Shown one piece after another: positions 28,373 to 40,918 of a DNA stretch of 64,000 nt. The translations under genes were made by a program, and so were the position numbers. The stretch lies in the NCBI RefSeq assembly GCF_011682145.1, contig NZ_WHJH01000027.1, positions 1 through 64,000 of the forward strand. Direction: 5' to 3'. Each line of letters starts with the position of its first letter. Position 1 is the first letter of the stretch. The notes beneath the pieces were generated by a model. The model had not been told where the DNA came from. It did not search any database and saw only the letters and a list, made by a program, of their open reading frames with translations. The DNA comes from Massilia mucilaginosa. GTDB lineage: Bacteria > Pseudomonadota > Gammaproteobacteria > Burkholderiales > Burkholderiaceae_D.

Positions 28373-29845
28373 ATGTTACAACACCCTGTCATCCCGGCGG
28401 GCCGGCTCGCCGCCCCGCTCCTGCTCCTGTTCCTGCCCGCCCTGGCCGGCGCCGCGGCGACCACCTTCATCAACCCGGTCGGCCCTGCCACCTCGTCCTC
28501 GGCCGATCCGCACGTCATGCGCCACAGCGATGGCAACTATTACTTCGTTTCCACCGCACCCGGCTGGGACAAGCTCGAGTTGAGAAAATCCCCTTCGCTG
28601 TCGGGCATCGGTGCGCGCACGCCGGTCACGGTGTTCGTCAAAACCGCCGCCTGCAGCGGCAATAACTGCACCAGCAAGGAAATCTGGGCGCCCGAGATCA
28701 ACCATATCAACGGCGCGTGGTATATCTACTTCTCTGGCGCCGGCAGCGACAACCAGCACCGCGTGTTCGCCATCCGCAACCCCAGCGCCGACCCCACCAC
28801 CGGAACCTGGAGCGCGCCGCTCAAGGTCGCCGACAGCGAGGACAGCTGGGCGATCGACCAGACCGTGGCCAACATCAACGGCCAGCTCTACATGGCCTGG
28901 TCGGATATTTCCGGCGGACAGCCGCAGCGCATCAAGATCGCCCGCATGAGCAGCCCGACGGCCTTGATCGGCAAGGGTGCGATCATCTCCACCCCGACCC
29001 TGGCCTGGGAAAAATCCGGCGCGGCGGTGAACGAGGCGCCGGCCTTCATCGTGCATGGCAACAAGGTCCACATGAGTATCTCGGCCAGCGGCTGCTGGAC
29101 CGACGACTACAAGCTCGGCCTGCTCACCGCCAACCTCGGCGCGGACCTGACCATGCCGTCCAACTGGAGCAAGGCGGCCACGCCGATCCTACAAAAAGGC
29201 AACGGCGCTTTCGGTCCCGGCCACAACGGCTTTACCAAGTCGCCCGACGGCAGCGAAGACTGGATCGTTTATCACGCCAATCCGGCCACCGGCCAGGGCT
29301 GCGGCGACTCGCGCACCACGCGCATCCAGAAAGTGAGCTGGAACGGCGACGTTCCCGTGCTCGGCGCCCCGGTCGCCGCCGCAACGCCCGTGACGCGCCC
29401 ATCGGGCGAAGGCAGCGCCACCATCTGGTACCGCGTGCGTAACGAGGCCAGCGGCAAGGTGATGAGCATCGACCGGGCCGCCGCCGCCAACGGCGCCGCC
29501 ATCTGGCAGTTCAGCAACCTCAACAATACCGACCAGCTATGGTCGCTCGACCCGGTCGACGGCGCCTGGCTCAAGCTCACCTCGAACTACAACGGTAACG
29601 TGGTCGACGTGACCGGCCACAGTACGGCGCCCGGGGTGGCGGTCAAGACCTATCCCTACGGCGCGACCTACAACCAGCAGTGGCTGCCGGTGCCGGGCAC
29701 TAGCCAGTATATCGGCATGCGCAACCGCAACAGCGGGCTGATGCTTGACAACCGCGATGGCAGCCTGCTCGATGGCGCCGTGATCCAGCAGTGGAGCGCA
29801 AACGGACTGGCGCCGCAACGCTGGCGTTTGGAGCGGGCCAACTAG
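28373..29845 (+). CDS. Secreted GH43 arabinan/arabinofuranosidase-type hydrolase with ricin-type lectin domain
   Basis: 490 residues from ATG 28373, with a clear signal peptide (LAAPLLLLFLPALAGAAA). The GH43 five-blade propeller spans about 30-355: catalytic base D45 in SSSADPHVMRHSDGNYYFVS, WAPEINHINGAWYIYFSG, SWAIDQTV (pKa modulator) and NEAPAFIVHG (acid Glu). A ricin-B/CBM13-like domain follows (about 370-490) with Q-x-W repeats (IWQFSNLNNTDQLWSLDP, YNQQWLP, IQQWSANGLAPQRWRLE). It probably attacks arabinose-containing plant polysaccharide outside the cell; the exact linkage is inferred. Its stop codon overlaps the CTAG target site of the MITE immediately downstream. Confidence 0.85.
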   Translation: MLQHPVIPAGRLAAPLLLLFLPALAGAAATTFINPVGPATSSSADPHVMRHSDGNYYFVSTAPGWDKLELRKSPSLSGIGARTPVTVFVKTAACSGNNCTSKEIWAPEINHINGAWYIYFSGAGSDNQHRVFAIRNPSADPTTGTWSAPLKVADSEDSWAIDQTVANINGQLYMAWSDISGGQPQRIKIARMSSPTALIGKGAIISTPTLAWEKSGAAVNEAPAFIVHGNKVHMSISASGCWTDDYKLGLLTANLGADLTMPSNWSKAATPILQKGNGAFGPGHNGFTKSPDGSEDWIVYHANPATGQGCGDSRTTRIQKVSWNGDVPVLGAPVAAATPVTRPSGEGSATIWYRVRNEASGKVMSIDRAAAANGAAIWQFSNLNNTDQLWSLDPVDGAWLKLTSNYNGNVVDVTGHSTAPGVAVKTYPYGATYNQQWLPVPGTSQYIGMRNRNSGLMLDNRDGSLLDGAVIQQWSANGLAPQRWRLERAN

Positions 29846-30000
29846 TGTCCCGAGTTGGAAATTCGTTGATGATTAAATATGGCGAAATCGCACCGAGACA
29901 AGGAACAAAGCGCAGACAGGCAAATGCCTGGCGAGCATTTGTGACGCGGTATCGGCGCGATTATCGCCATATTTATTCAACGAATTTCTGACTCGGGACA
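29846..30000. repeat. 155-bp MITE with long terminal inverted repeats and CTAG target duplication
   Basis: Left end TGTCCCGAGTTGGAAATTCG and the reverse complement of the right end, TGTCCCGAGTCAGAAATTCG, begin inverted repeats that stay similar for about 50 bases (GTTGAATAAATATGGCG on the right arm). CTAG occurs at 29842-29845 and again at 30001-30004, a 4-bp target duplication. There is no reading frame of note, so it is non-autonomous. The parent transposon is not in the window. The tips differ from those of the IS5 copy at 1-331. Confidence 0.85.
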
Positions 30001-30004
30001 CTAG

Positions 30005-30188
30005 GATACTCAGCAATCAGTCGTGAACGTGTGGCCGGCCCGGATTCACCTGGGGCCGGGCATATGCGACAGCGTTGGACTGAAAGCGGGCCGCAAGCGC
30101 GCTCGCTGACGGCGCGGAAGGCTCGGCCTTCCTGTTCTTTCGGCAAGGGACGAAGCTGCGGCTTGTCTCGGGGCGGCGGTTCAGTCGC
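30005..30188. other. Non-coding stretch after the MITE
   Basis: About 180 bases between the MITE and the next gene end. I see no convincing ORF, RNA gene or promoter here. Confidence 0.4.
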
Positions 30189-30605
30189 TTACCCGCCCAT
30201 CGGATGGCCAGCGAACAGGCGCTCTTGCATTTCATGGAGTGCGATATTGAGTTCCATCGAACGAGGATGTGCCAGCATTTCTTCCCTTGTTATTCTTGGT
30301 AAATCGTCGATATCCTCGAACGCATCGACATCGGCTGACTCCGTATGCATGCCCTCCTTCGCACCTTCCGGAAAAGCCGGGTCGGAGACGTCCGCTCGCG
30401 TGCTGACATGGGTAGGCGGCCCACTCGGCTCAACGCCGGCCATGCGCCCGAACAGGGGTTCGAACGACGACGTGCGCGCCGGACCCGCATAGCAAAACCG
30501 CGCGCTCAGCGAGCACCACTGATCGATCCACCGCATGGTTTCTTCAAATAGTGCCGCAGTCACCGTAGCGGCATACAGCGCTGGGCCTGCAAAACTGGCG
30601 CGCAC
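30189..30605 (-). CDS. Unrecognised protein, possibly the C-terminal half of a frameshifted gene
   Basis: 138 residues if GTG 30603-30605 is the start. It reads RASFAGPALYAATVTAALFEETMRW... and ends ERLFAGHPMGG, with an acidic middle (DVDAFEDIDDLP). No motif recognised. The same frame remains open upstream of the GTG for about 60 bases and encodes GKDGRYFWVDPV, which looks like real protein, yet it has no ATG before a TAG near 30668. The upstream ORF ends at 30634 in another frame. Either the two are overlapping genes or one gene was broken by a single-base shift near 30640-30665. Confidence 0.4.
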   Translation of the reverse strand: MRASFAGPALYAATVTAALFEETMRWIDQWCSLSARFCYAGPARTSSFEPLFGRMAGVEPSGPPTHVSTRADVSDPAFPEGAKEGMHTESADVDAFEDIDDLPRITREEMLAHPRSMELNIALHEMQERLFAGHPMGG

Positions 30606-30633
30606 GGGATCGACCCAGAAATACCGTCCATCC

Positions 30634-31005
30634 TTACCGCTCCTGAGCCGCCAAAAGCATGATTGCTAACGGTAACGGCATTTCATCACCATTGGCGATG
30701 TCGATACATTGAAGACTCACATTCCTGCCGAAAGTTCGCTCGCAGGCCAGCGAAAGTTTGTAAATGGAGGGCCAGTCCCAAGCGGCATCGAGCCGGCCGG
30801 CAGCGCGGACGTGGGGCTGGACCAATGCACGCCAGCGTAGCGCGTCGGCCATAGCGCCGTCGTGCACGTGGATGTCGATCAATGAGGCTCCACCCTGGAC
30901 AGGCAGACGACGCAGATGTGTGGAAGGCATACGCACAGGATGAGTGATTAAAAACGCAATTCTCTTCCTGCCCGACGTGACGCGATAACGAAAAATACAA
31001 CTCAT
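30634..31005 (-). CDS. Unrecognised protein upstream of 30189-30605
   Basis: 123 residues if started at ATG 31003-31005 (MSCIFRYRVTSGRKRIAFLI); the frame is open further upstream to about 31110 and the start is uncertain. It is rich in Arg, Trp and Leu (ALRWRALVQPHVRAAGRLDA, AWDWPSIYKLSLACERTF) and ends PLPLAIMLLAAQER. I recognise no family. Together with the following ORF it may form one longer protein (see findings). No good Shine-Dalgarno is visible at any candidate start. Confidence 0.4.
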   Translation of the reverse strand: MSCIFRYRVTSGRKRIAFLITHPVRMPSTHLRRLPVQGGASLIDIHVHDGAMADALRWRALVQPHVRAAGRLDAAWDWPSIYKLSLACERTFGRNVSLQCIDIANGDEMPLPLAIMLLAAQER

Positions 31006-31322
31006 CGTCAGAAATTTGTGCTCTTTTCCTGTGCGCTGCGGTTGATCAAGCTTGATCAGCAAACCGGTATGGAGCCTGGTTTCACGTACAACAAGAGCAA
31101 GGCGCAACAAGGACGCCGCGCGGGTGAAGGTGGCTGGAAATGACAGACATAAGCCGGGTACGCAATAGCACCATCAAGCTGGCCGCAGTGCCGATCAACT
31201 GATCGCGAAGGCAGCGGCGCCGTACTCTATATAGATCCGGCTTGTCGGGTAAAGTTCCCGGAAAAAGGTCGATACTGCATGGATATCGGACGGCGCTACC
31301 CGGCAGCGTCGCCTCAACCATC

Positions 31323-31354
31323 CACCGGGCACGCCGCTGCGAGCGTGCCCGGTG
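31323..31354 (-). terminator. Perfect 11-bp hairpin just downstream of aqpZ (candidate terminator)
   Basis: CACCGGGCACG (31323-31333, read here as its complement on the minus strand) pairs with CGTGCCCGGTG (31344-31354) over a 10-base loop, 7 bases after the aqpZ stop. There is no T tract, so it may be an mRNA 3'-end stabiliser or Rho-dependent end instead of an intrinsic terminator. Confidence 0.5.
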
Positions 31355-31361
31355 TACTGGA

Positions 31362-32051
31362 TTACTTCTCTTCGCTGGCAATGAAGCGGTAGATCACCGC
31401 ACCGAGCAAGGCACCGACGATCGGCGCCACCCAGAACAGCCACAGCTGACTCACCGCCCAGTCGCCCACGTACAGCGCCACGCCGGTGCTGCGCGCCGGA
31501 TTGACCGAGGTATTCGTGATGGGAATACTGATCAGGTGAATCAAGGTCAGCGCCAGCCCGATCGGCAGCGGCGCAAAACCGGCCGGTGCCCGCTTGTCTG
31601 TCGCACCGAGAATGACGATCAGGAAGAACATGGTCATCACCACTTCGGTCACCAGCGCGGCCAGCATCGAGTAGCCGCCCGGCGAATGCGCGCCGTAGCC
31701 GTTCGACGCAAAGCCCTTGCTCACGTCAAAGCCGGCGGCGCCGCTGGCGATGACGTACAGCACACCGCCAGCCGCGATCGCACCGATCACCTGCGCGCCG
31801 ATGTACGGCAGCAGTTTCGATGCCGGAAAGCGCCCGCCAGCCCACAGGCCGATCGACACCGCCGGGTTCAGGTGGCAGCCGGAGATATGGCCGATGGCAT
31901 ACGCCATGGTGAGCACCGTCAGGCCGAAGGCCAGCGAGACACCGTGCAAGCCGATGCCGACGCCGGGGAAGGCCGCCGCCAGCACGGCACTGCCGCAGCC
32001 GCCAAGCACCAGCCAAAATGTGCCGAGAAATTCGGCGCTGTACTGTTTCAT
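31362..32051 (-). CDS. aqpZ: Aquaporin Z
   Basis: 229 residues from ATG 32049-32051 ([20 protein letters not shown]), with AAGGA upstream. Both pore motifs are intact: [16 protein letters not shown] and [17 protein letters not shown]. Six membrane helices, with His in [13 protein letters not shown] and Arg after the second NPA typical of water-selective channels. It is a single-gene unit in the cytoplasmic membrane. The hairpin following it probably marks the transcript end. Confidence 0.95.
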   Translation of the reverse strand: MKQYSAEFLGTFWLVLGGCGSAVLAAAFPGVGIGLHGVSLAFGLTVLTMAYAIGHISGCHLNPAVSIGLWAGGRFPASKLLPYIGAQVIGAIAAGGVLYVIASGAAGFDVSKGFASNGYGAHSPGGYSMLAALVTEVVMTMFFLIVILGATDKRAPAGFAPLPIGLALTLIHLISIPITNTSVNPARSTGVALYVGDWAVSQLWLFWVAPIVGALLGAVIYRFIASEEK

Positions 32052-32213
32052 GAAGTTATCCTTATCACTGACATGGTTTCGAAAGAAAATACCCGGCCCG
32101 ACACTTGATGTCGTGTCCGTCAAGAAAGCATGTTGCCAGTGACAAAGAATTATCGCAACAACAAAATTGCGGATTTATTCATGCGAAAAGGGTCGTTGCG
32201 CAAGCCCGCAAGA

Positions 32214-33101
32214 TCACCCGTTACCCAGGCGCGGGTAAGTGAACGCGATAAAGTGAATGCTGTTGAGCGCCAGGTGCGTCAGGATGGCCGTTTCGATGCG
32301 CTTCGAGCGCAGGAAGGCATATCCGTAGCCCAGTCCGGCCAGCGATGCCAGGCCGACAAAGGTCCACCCTCCGCGCGCGTGCGCCAGCCCGAACAGGAGT
32401 GCCGCCACGCACATGGCGATGGCCGGTCCCGCCTTCCAGCGATCCAGCGCGCGGCTCAGTTGCACCTGGATCAAGCCACGGAAAAACGCTTCCTCGGTCA
32501 CGCAGGTAAACAGCAGATTGAGCGCGATGAACACCGGCGTGTACGCCAACAGCTTGAGGTCCACATCCACATACCCGACCAGCAGCCCGGCCGGCAGCAC
32601 GAGCAGCGGCGTGCCGAGGATGATCCAGTAATGCCGCCCGACCTCGCGCCACTGCTCGCCGGTGCGCGCCGGCACGCAGAACAGCGCGAACAGGATCAGC
32701 CCGGCGGCGGCCGTATCGAAATTGAGCCGGTGCGTCACCGGTTTGGCAGCCGCGCTGACCACCATATCGGTCACCAGCGGCGGATTGACGAATCCCGGAA
32801 ACCGGTGCATCGACAGCGCCAGCATCATGCACCCCATCGCCACCATCAACAGCACCCGCAGCGGCCCGCTTTGACAGCGCCGCGCCGCATACGCCAGCGC
32901 ACCCAGCACGGCAATGGCCCCGATCGCCGCCAGCGACAGCAGGCCGCTCGCCACACCGCTCGCGCAGGCCAGCACCAGCATGCACAGCCACGGCGCGACG
33001 GTCAATCCCGGACGCAGCTTCACGGGCGCGAGCCACAGCGAACAAACGGCAAGCGCCAGGAGACCATAGGTCGTCACCAGCGCGGCGGAGAGATGCATCA
33101 T
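32214..33101 (-). CDS. CPBP-family intramembrane glutamic-type endopeptidase-like protein
   Basis: 295 residues with about eight hydrophobic segments. The CPBP/Abi motifs are present: FTCVTEEAFFRGLIQ (EExxxR), ALLFGLAHARGG (FxxxH) and ILTHLALNSIHF (HxxxN). The family includes CAAX-type prenyl-protein proteases and bacteriocin self-immunity proteins; the substrate here is unknown. Tandem ATGs at 33096-33101. A candidate sigma-70 promoter lies about 100 bases upstream. Confidence 0.85.
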   Translation of the reverse strand: MMHLSAALVTTYGLLALAVCSLWLAPVKLRPGLTVAPWLCMLVLACASGVASGLLSLAAIGAIAVLGALAYAARRCQSGPLRVLLMVAMGCMMLALSMHRFPGFVNPPLVTDMVVSAAAKPVTHRLNFDTAAAGLILFALFCVPARTGEQWREVGRHYWIILGTPLLVLPAGLLVGYVDVDLKLLAYTPVFIALNLLFTCVTEEAFFRGLIQVQLSRALDRWKAGPAIAMCVAALLFGLAHARGGWTFVGLASLAGLGYGYAFLRSKRIETAILTHLALNSIHFIAFTYPRLGNG

Positions 33102-33193
33102 GTGTTTTTCCGATCAGGCTGGCCACGGCAAGAATGGCGGTACGGGAATGGGTGAATGTGCCGGGCACGCCCGCAGGCGGCCAAAGTTGCAAA

Positions 33194-33223
33194 ATTGTAA
33201 TTGATAAGCGGCTCGTAAGTAAA
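33194..33223 (-). promoter_or_regulatory. Candidate sigma-70 promoter of the CPBP gene
   Basis: On the minus strand, TTTACT (33218-33223) and TACAAT (33194-33199) are 18 bases apart, in an AT-rich island, about 95 bases before the CPBP start. The -10 box is a 5 of 6 match; the -35 is weaker. Confidence 0.4.
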
Positions 33224-33304
33224 TAGCGGGCAGCGCCTGAGGCAAACCCGCATTGCTTCCCCGCCCCATTCATGGCAGGATGTTCGATTTTCATTGGAGC
33301 ATCA

Positions 33305-34942
33305 ATGCGCCGCGTTTCCGCACTCGCCATCGGCCTCGTCCTCGCCACCCAGCCGGCCCTCGCCCGGAAACGCGCCGCCGGCGCGGCCACCACGCCGGCG
33401 GTCGCCGAAGCGCCGCTGCGCGCGCACCTGTCCTTTCTGGCCGACGACATGCTCGAAGGGCGCGGCACCGGCCAGCGCGGCGGCGATCTGGCCGTGCGCT
33501 ACCTCGAAACGCAGGCCGCCGCCATTGGGCTCTTGCCCGGCGCCGGCAAGGGCTACCGCCAGTCCGTGAAAATGGTCGGCACCAGAACGCTGCCGACCAG
33601 CGCGGTCAGCTTCGAGGTGGGCGGCAAGACGCTCGCGCCCAAGCTGGGCACGCAGATCGTTTTCAACAACGCCAGCGGCAAGCCCACCGTGCGCTTCGAG
33701 GCGCCGGTGCTGTTCGTCGGCTACGGCATCAGCGCCGAAGACGAGAACTGGGACGACTACCAAGGCGTCGACGTCAAGGGCAAGCTCTTGATCATGATGG
33801 TCAACGACCCGAAGCCGACGGCGGCGGAACCGAACCGCTTCGGCGGCAAGTCGCTCACCTATCCCGGGCGCTGGATGTACAAGTACGAAGAAGCGCTGCG
33901 GCGCGGCGCCGCCGGGGTGCTGCTCATTCACACGACCGAGTCAAGCTCCTACCCATGGAGCGTGCCGGCCAACGGCATGAGCAAGGAACAGTTCCACCTG
34001 GCCGGCGCCGGCAACGCGCTGCAAGGCTGGCTGCAGGAAGACACCGCGCGCGCGCTGTTCGCCGCCGCCGGCCAGGACCTCGATGCGCTGCGCGCCAAAG
34101 CCGACGTGCGCGGCTTCAAGGCGGTCGACCTGAACGCCCGCGCCAGCGTCGCCGTCGACAGCGCGATCCGCCCGGTCGAACAGTTCAACGTGGCCGGCAT
34201 CGTGCCCGGCACCGATCCCAAACTCAAGGAGCAGGCCGTGATCTACTCGGCCCACTGGGACCACCTGGGCATCGACAGCGTTGAGGGCAAGCCCGATCAT
34301 ATCTGGAATGGCGCGGTCGATAACGCCTCCGGTGCGGCGGCCCTGCTGGCGATGGCGCAGGCGGCGGTGCGCCAGCCGGCCAAACGCACCCAGATCTTCC
34401 TGTGGCCGTGCGCCGAGGAACAGGGCCTGATCGGCAGCCTCGGCTACGTGCGCGAACCCCTCTGGCCGCTGGCCAGCACGGCGGCGGACCTGAACCTGGA
34501 CAGCATGAATTTCGTGGGCACGACGCGCGACATCGGGGTGGCGGGCGCGGAACGCAGCAGCCTGCACGCCAGCGCCGCCAAGGTGGCCAAGGCAATGGGC
34601 CTGCGCCTGGCGCCGTCGACGCCCGACCTGGGCGGGGCCTACTTCCGCGCCGACCATTTCAATTTCGCCAAAGCGGGCGTGCCGGCCTTTAACGTGGGGT
34701 CGGCCGTGTTCTCGGGCGACGGCAGCTTCGCATTCGACCATGACCACGGCGGCTCCAGCGCCAGGATGGTCGGCTTCAAGGATCATTACCACCAGGTCAG
34801 CGACGAGTACAACCCGGCCTGGGATTTGCGCGGCATGGTGCAGCAGGCGCAGTTCACGCTTAATCTGGGGTACGAGGTGGCCAATGCGGCGACCATGCCG
34901 ACCTGGAACAAGGGTGATCCTCTCGGGAAGATCAAGCGCTAA
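33305..34942 (+). CDS. Secreted M28-family zinc metallopeptidase with PA domain
   Basis: 545 residues from ATG 33305 (MRRVSALAIGLVLATQPALA), with GGAG upstream and a signal peptide cleaved after about residue 20. A PA-type inserted domain lies at about 130-290. The M28 zinc site is readable: YSAHWDHLGI (His), NGAVDNASGAAAL (bridging Asp), PCAEEQGLIGS (catalytic and ligand Glu), LNLDSMNFVG (Asp) and FKDHYHQVSDEY (His). It is probably a periplasmic or secreted aminopeptidase. It stands alone upstream of the hydrolase gene. Confidence 0.9.
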   Translation: MRRVSALAIGLVLATQPALARKRAAGAATTPAVAEAPLRAHLSFLADDMLEGRGTGQRGGDLAVRYLETQAAAIGLLPGAGKGYRQSVKMVGTRTLPTSAVSFEVGGKTLAPKLGTQIVFNNASGKPTVRFEAPVLFVGYGISAEDENWDDYQGVDVKGKLLIMMVNDPKPTAAEPNRFGGKSLTYPGRWMYKYEEALRRGAAGVLLIHTTESSSYPWSVPANGMSKEQFHLAGAGNALQGWLQEDTARALFAAAGQDLDALRAKADVRGFKAVDLNARASVAVDSAIRPVEQFNVAGIVPGTDPKLKEQAVIYSAHWDHLGIDSVEGKPDHIWNGAVDNASGAAALLAMAQAAVRQPAKRTQIFLWPCAEEQGLIGSLGYVREPLWPLASTAADLNLDSMNFVGTTRDIGVAGAERSSLHASAAKVAKAMGLRLAPSTPDLGGAYFRADHFNFAKAGVPAFNVGSAVFSGDGSFAFDHDHGGSSARMVGFKDHYHQVSDEYNPAWDLRGMVQQAQFTLNLGYEVANAATMPTWNKGDPLGKIKR

Positions 34943-35006
34943 GCGGGCGAGCCGATTCGGCGCTTTGTGCCACTATGGCCTCCTCACTACCGCGAGGAGG
35001 CCGCAC

Positions 35007-35708
35007 ATGAACGAACGCATCACCATCGACACGCCGGACGGCAGCTTTGGCGCCTACGTCGCCCGCCCTGCCGCCACGCCGGCGCCGTCCGTCGTCGTCC
35101 TGCAGGAGATCTTCGGCATCAACGCCGACCTGCGCGAAACCTGCGACCGGCTGGCCGCGCAAGGCTATATCGCGGTCTGCCCCGACCTGTTCTGGCGCCT
35201 CGAACCGAATGTGGAACTGAGCGACCAGTCCGAGGCCGAATGGAAAAAAGCCATGGCGCTGTACAAGGCGTTCGACATCGACAAAGGCGTCGACGACATC
35301 GCCGCCGCCTTGGCGGCGGCGCGCGCCCTGCCAGGTGCGACCGGCAAGGCGGGCGTGATGGGCTTTTGCATGGGCGGCCTGCTGACATTCCTCGCCGCCA
35401 CCCGCGCCAGGCCCGACGCCGCCGTGGCCTACTACGGCGGCGGCACCGAGAAACACGCCGGCGCCTTCAAGACGCTCGCCTGCCCGCTCATGATGCACCT
35501 GGGCGAAGCCGACGAATACATTTCAGCGGACGCCCGCGCCACCATCGCCAGGGCCGCCGAGGGCAACCCGCTGGTGAAGATTTTCACCTACCCCGGCCGG
35601 AACCATGCCTTCGCGCGCTGGAACGGCGTGCACTTCGATGCGCAGGCGGCGGCGCAGGCCAACGAACGAACGCGGGCCTTTTTCGCGCAGCACCTCAAGC
35701 AGGGTTAA
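35007..35708 (+). CDS. Dienelactone hydrolase family protein
   Basis: 233 residues, alpha/beta hydrolase. The nucleophile is Cys in GFCMGG; the acid is in HLGEADEYIS and the His in PGRNHAFAR, giving the Cys-Asp-His triad of dienelactone hydrolases. The N-terminus ITIDTPDGSFGAYVARPA and LQEIFGIN are typical. GAGGAGG stands 7 bases before the ATG. No aromatic degradation genes are nearby, so the natural substrate is not evident. Confidence 0.88.
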   Translation: MNERITIDTPDGSFGAYVARPAATPAPSVVVLQEIFGINADLRETCDRLAAQGYIAVCPDLFWRLEPNVELSDQSEAEWKKAMALYKAFDIDKGVDDIAAALAAARALPGATGKAGVMGFCMGGLLTFLAATRARPDAAVAYYGGGTEKHAGAFKTLACPLMMHLGEADEYISADARATIARAAEGNPLVKIFTYPGRNHAFARWNGVHFDAQAAAQANERTRAFFAQHLKQG

Positions 35709-35718
35709 AAGCCGCCGC

Positions 35719-36237
35719 TTATTCGAACAGCTTGAGTTTGAGCTGTACCGAAATCCCGCCATGCAGCCGGTCTTTATAGGTCGGCACCACCGCCACGTTC
35801 ACGCCCACGCGCTTGTACTCGAACGTGGCGGTCGGAATCGCCGCCAGGAACCAGCCGCCATCGCGCATCTTGGGGTAGCCATCGAAGCCGCCGAACACCG
35901 CGCCGAAGCGCACGCCCGCGTACGACAGGGGCTGGTAGTACATGCCCGCATACTTCGAGTGCTGGCGGTCGCTGTTGAAGAAGCGTCCCGCCGTCAGGGC
36001 CGAATCTTCCGACAGGCGGTACTCGACGCCAATCCCGGGATTGCGCCCGTTCAGGTCCTTGTCGCTCTGGAAGTGGTAGGTCGCAAAGCCGCTGGTCAGC
36101 CACAACTGGCTGCGCTTGGCGCTGCCGTCGAAGGCCTTGGCCTCGGGAGCTGGCGCACCCTGGGCCAGCGCCGGAGCGGATGCCAGCAGGGCTAAACCTA
36201 GACCCAAGCCCAGGCCCGTCAAAGTTTTCAATATCAT
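35719..36237 (-). CDS. Outer-membrane beta-barrel protein, PagP-like
   Basis: 172 residues from ATG 36235-36237 (MILKTLTGLGLGLGLALLAS), signal peptide to about 27. The mature part is short (about 145 residues) and made of alternating strands rich in Tyr, Phe and Gly: LWLTSGFATYHFQ, GIGVEYRLSEDSALTAGRFF, YAGVRFGAVFGGFDGYPK and VGVNVAVVPTYKDRLHGGIS, ending KLKLFE. Size and pattern recall an eight-stranded barrel such as PagP, a lipid A palmitoyltransferase, but I cannot place PagP's catalytic His/Asp/Ser with confidence. It begins 5 bases after def ends. Confidence 0.6.
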   Translation of the reverse strand: MILKTLTGLGLGLGLALLASAPALAQGAPAPEAKAFDGSAKRSQLWLTSGFATYHFQSDKDLNGRNPGIGVEYRLSEDSALTAGRFFNSDRQHSKYAGMYYQPLSYAGVRFGAVFGGFDGYPKMRDGGWFLAAIPTATFEYKRVGVNVAVVPTYKDRLHGGISVQLKLKLFE

Positions 36238-36242
36238 GGTGA

Positions 36243-36775
36243 TCAATCGTCGTCGTCGGGATCGAGGTCGGGGAACATGACCTGGGTGTAGCCAAATTTG
36301 CTGAAGTCCGTGATCCGCATCGGATACAGGATGCCGAGCAGGTGGTCGACTTCGTGCTGCACCACGCGCGCATGAAAACCGTCGACCTCGCGATCGATGC
36401 GATTGCCATGCTGGTCCACGCCTTCGTAGCGCAGGCGGGTAAAGCGCGGCACGCTGCCGCGCAGCCCCGGCACCGACAGGCAGCCTTCGAAAGCGTCTTC
36501 CTTGTCGCTTGAGAGTGGCGTGAGCACGGGATTGATCAGCACCGTCTGCGGCACCGCCGGCGCGTCCGGATAGCGCCCGTTGTCCTTGAAGCCGAAAATG
36601 ACCAGCTGCAGATTCACGCCGATCTGGGGCGCCGCCAGCCCCGCGCCATTCGCATGGTGCATGGTGTCGAACATGTCGGCGATCAGCGCCTCAATGGCCG
36701 GCGTGCCGAACTCGCGTACCGGTTCGGCCACGCGCAGCAGGCGCGGGTCGCCCATCTTGAGAATCTCGCGGACGG

Positions 36776-36779
<4 letters not shown>
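36243..36779 (-). CDS. def: Peptide deformylase
   Basis: 178 residues from ATG 36777-36779 ([20 protein letters not shown]). The three metal-site motifs are present: [19 protein letters not shown] and [12 protein letters not shown]. It removes the formyl group from nascent N-termini. The C-terminus has a long acidic end (DLDPDDDD). This copy overlaps galU by ATGA; a second def elsewhere (with fmt) is usual in these bacteria, so this is probably the accessory one. Confidence 0.94.

Positions 36780-40914
<4,135 letters not shown>

Positions 40915-40918
<4 letters not shown>

Noticed and set aside
29846-30000. Possibility that the MITE derives from the IS5 copy at 1-331
   Set aside because: Tips differ (TGTCCCGAGT versus GGGGACCTCG), so a different parent element is needed.
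31111-31361. Open frames between the unknown ORFs and aqpZ
   Set aside because: Short, Arg/Cys-rich, without Shine-Dalgarno or family resemblance.
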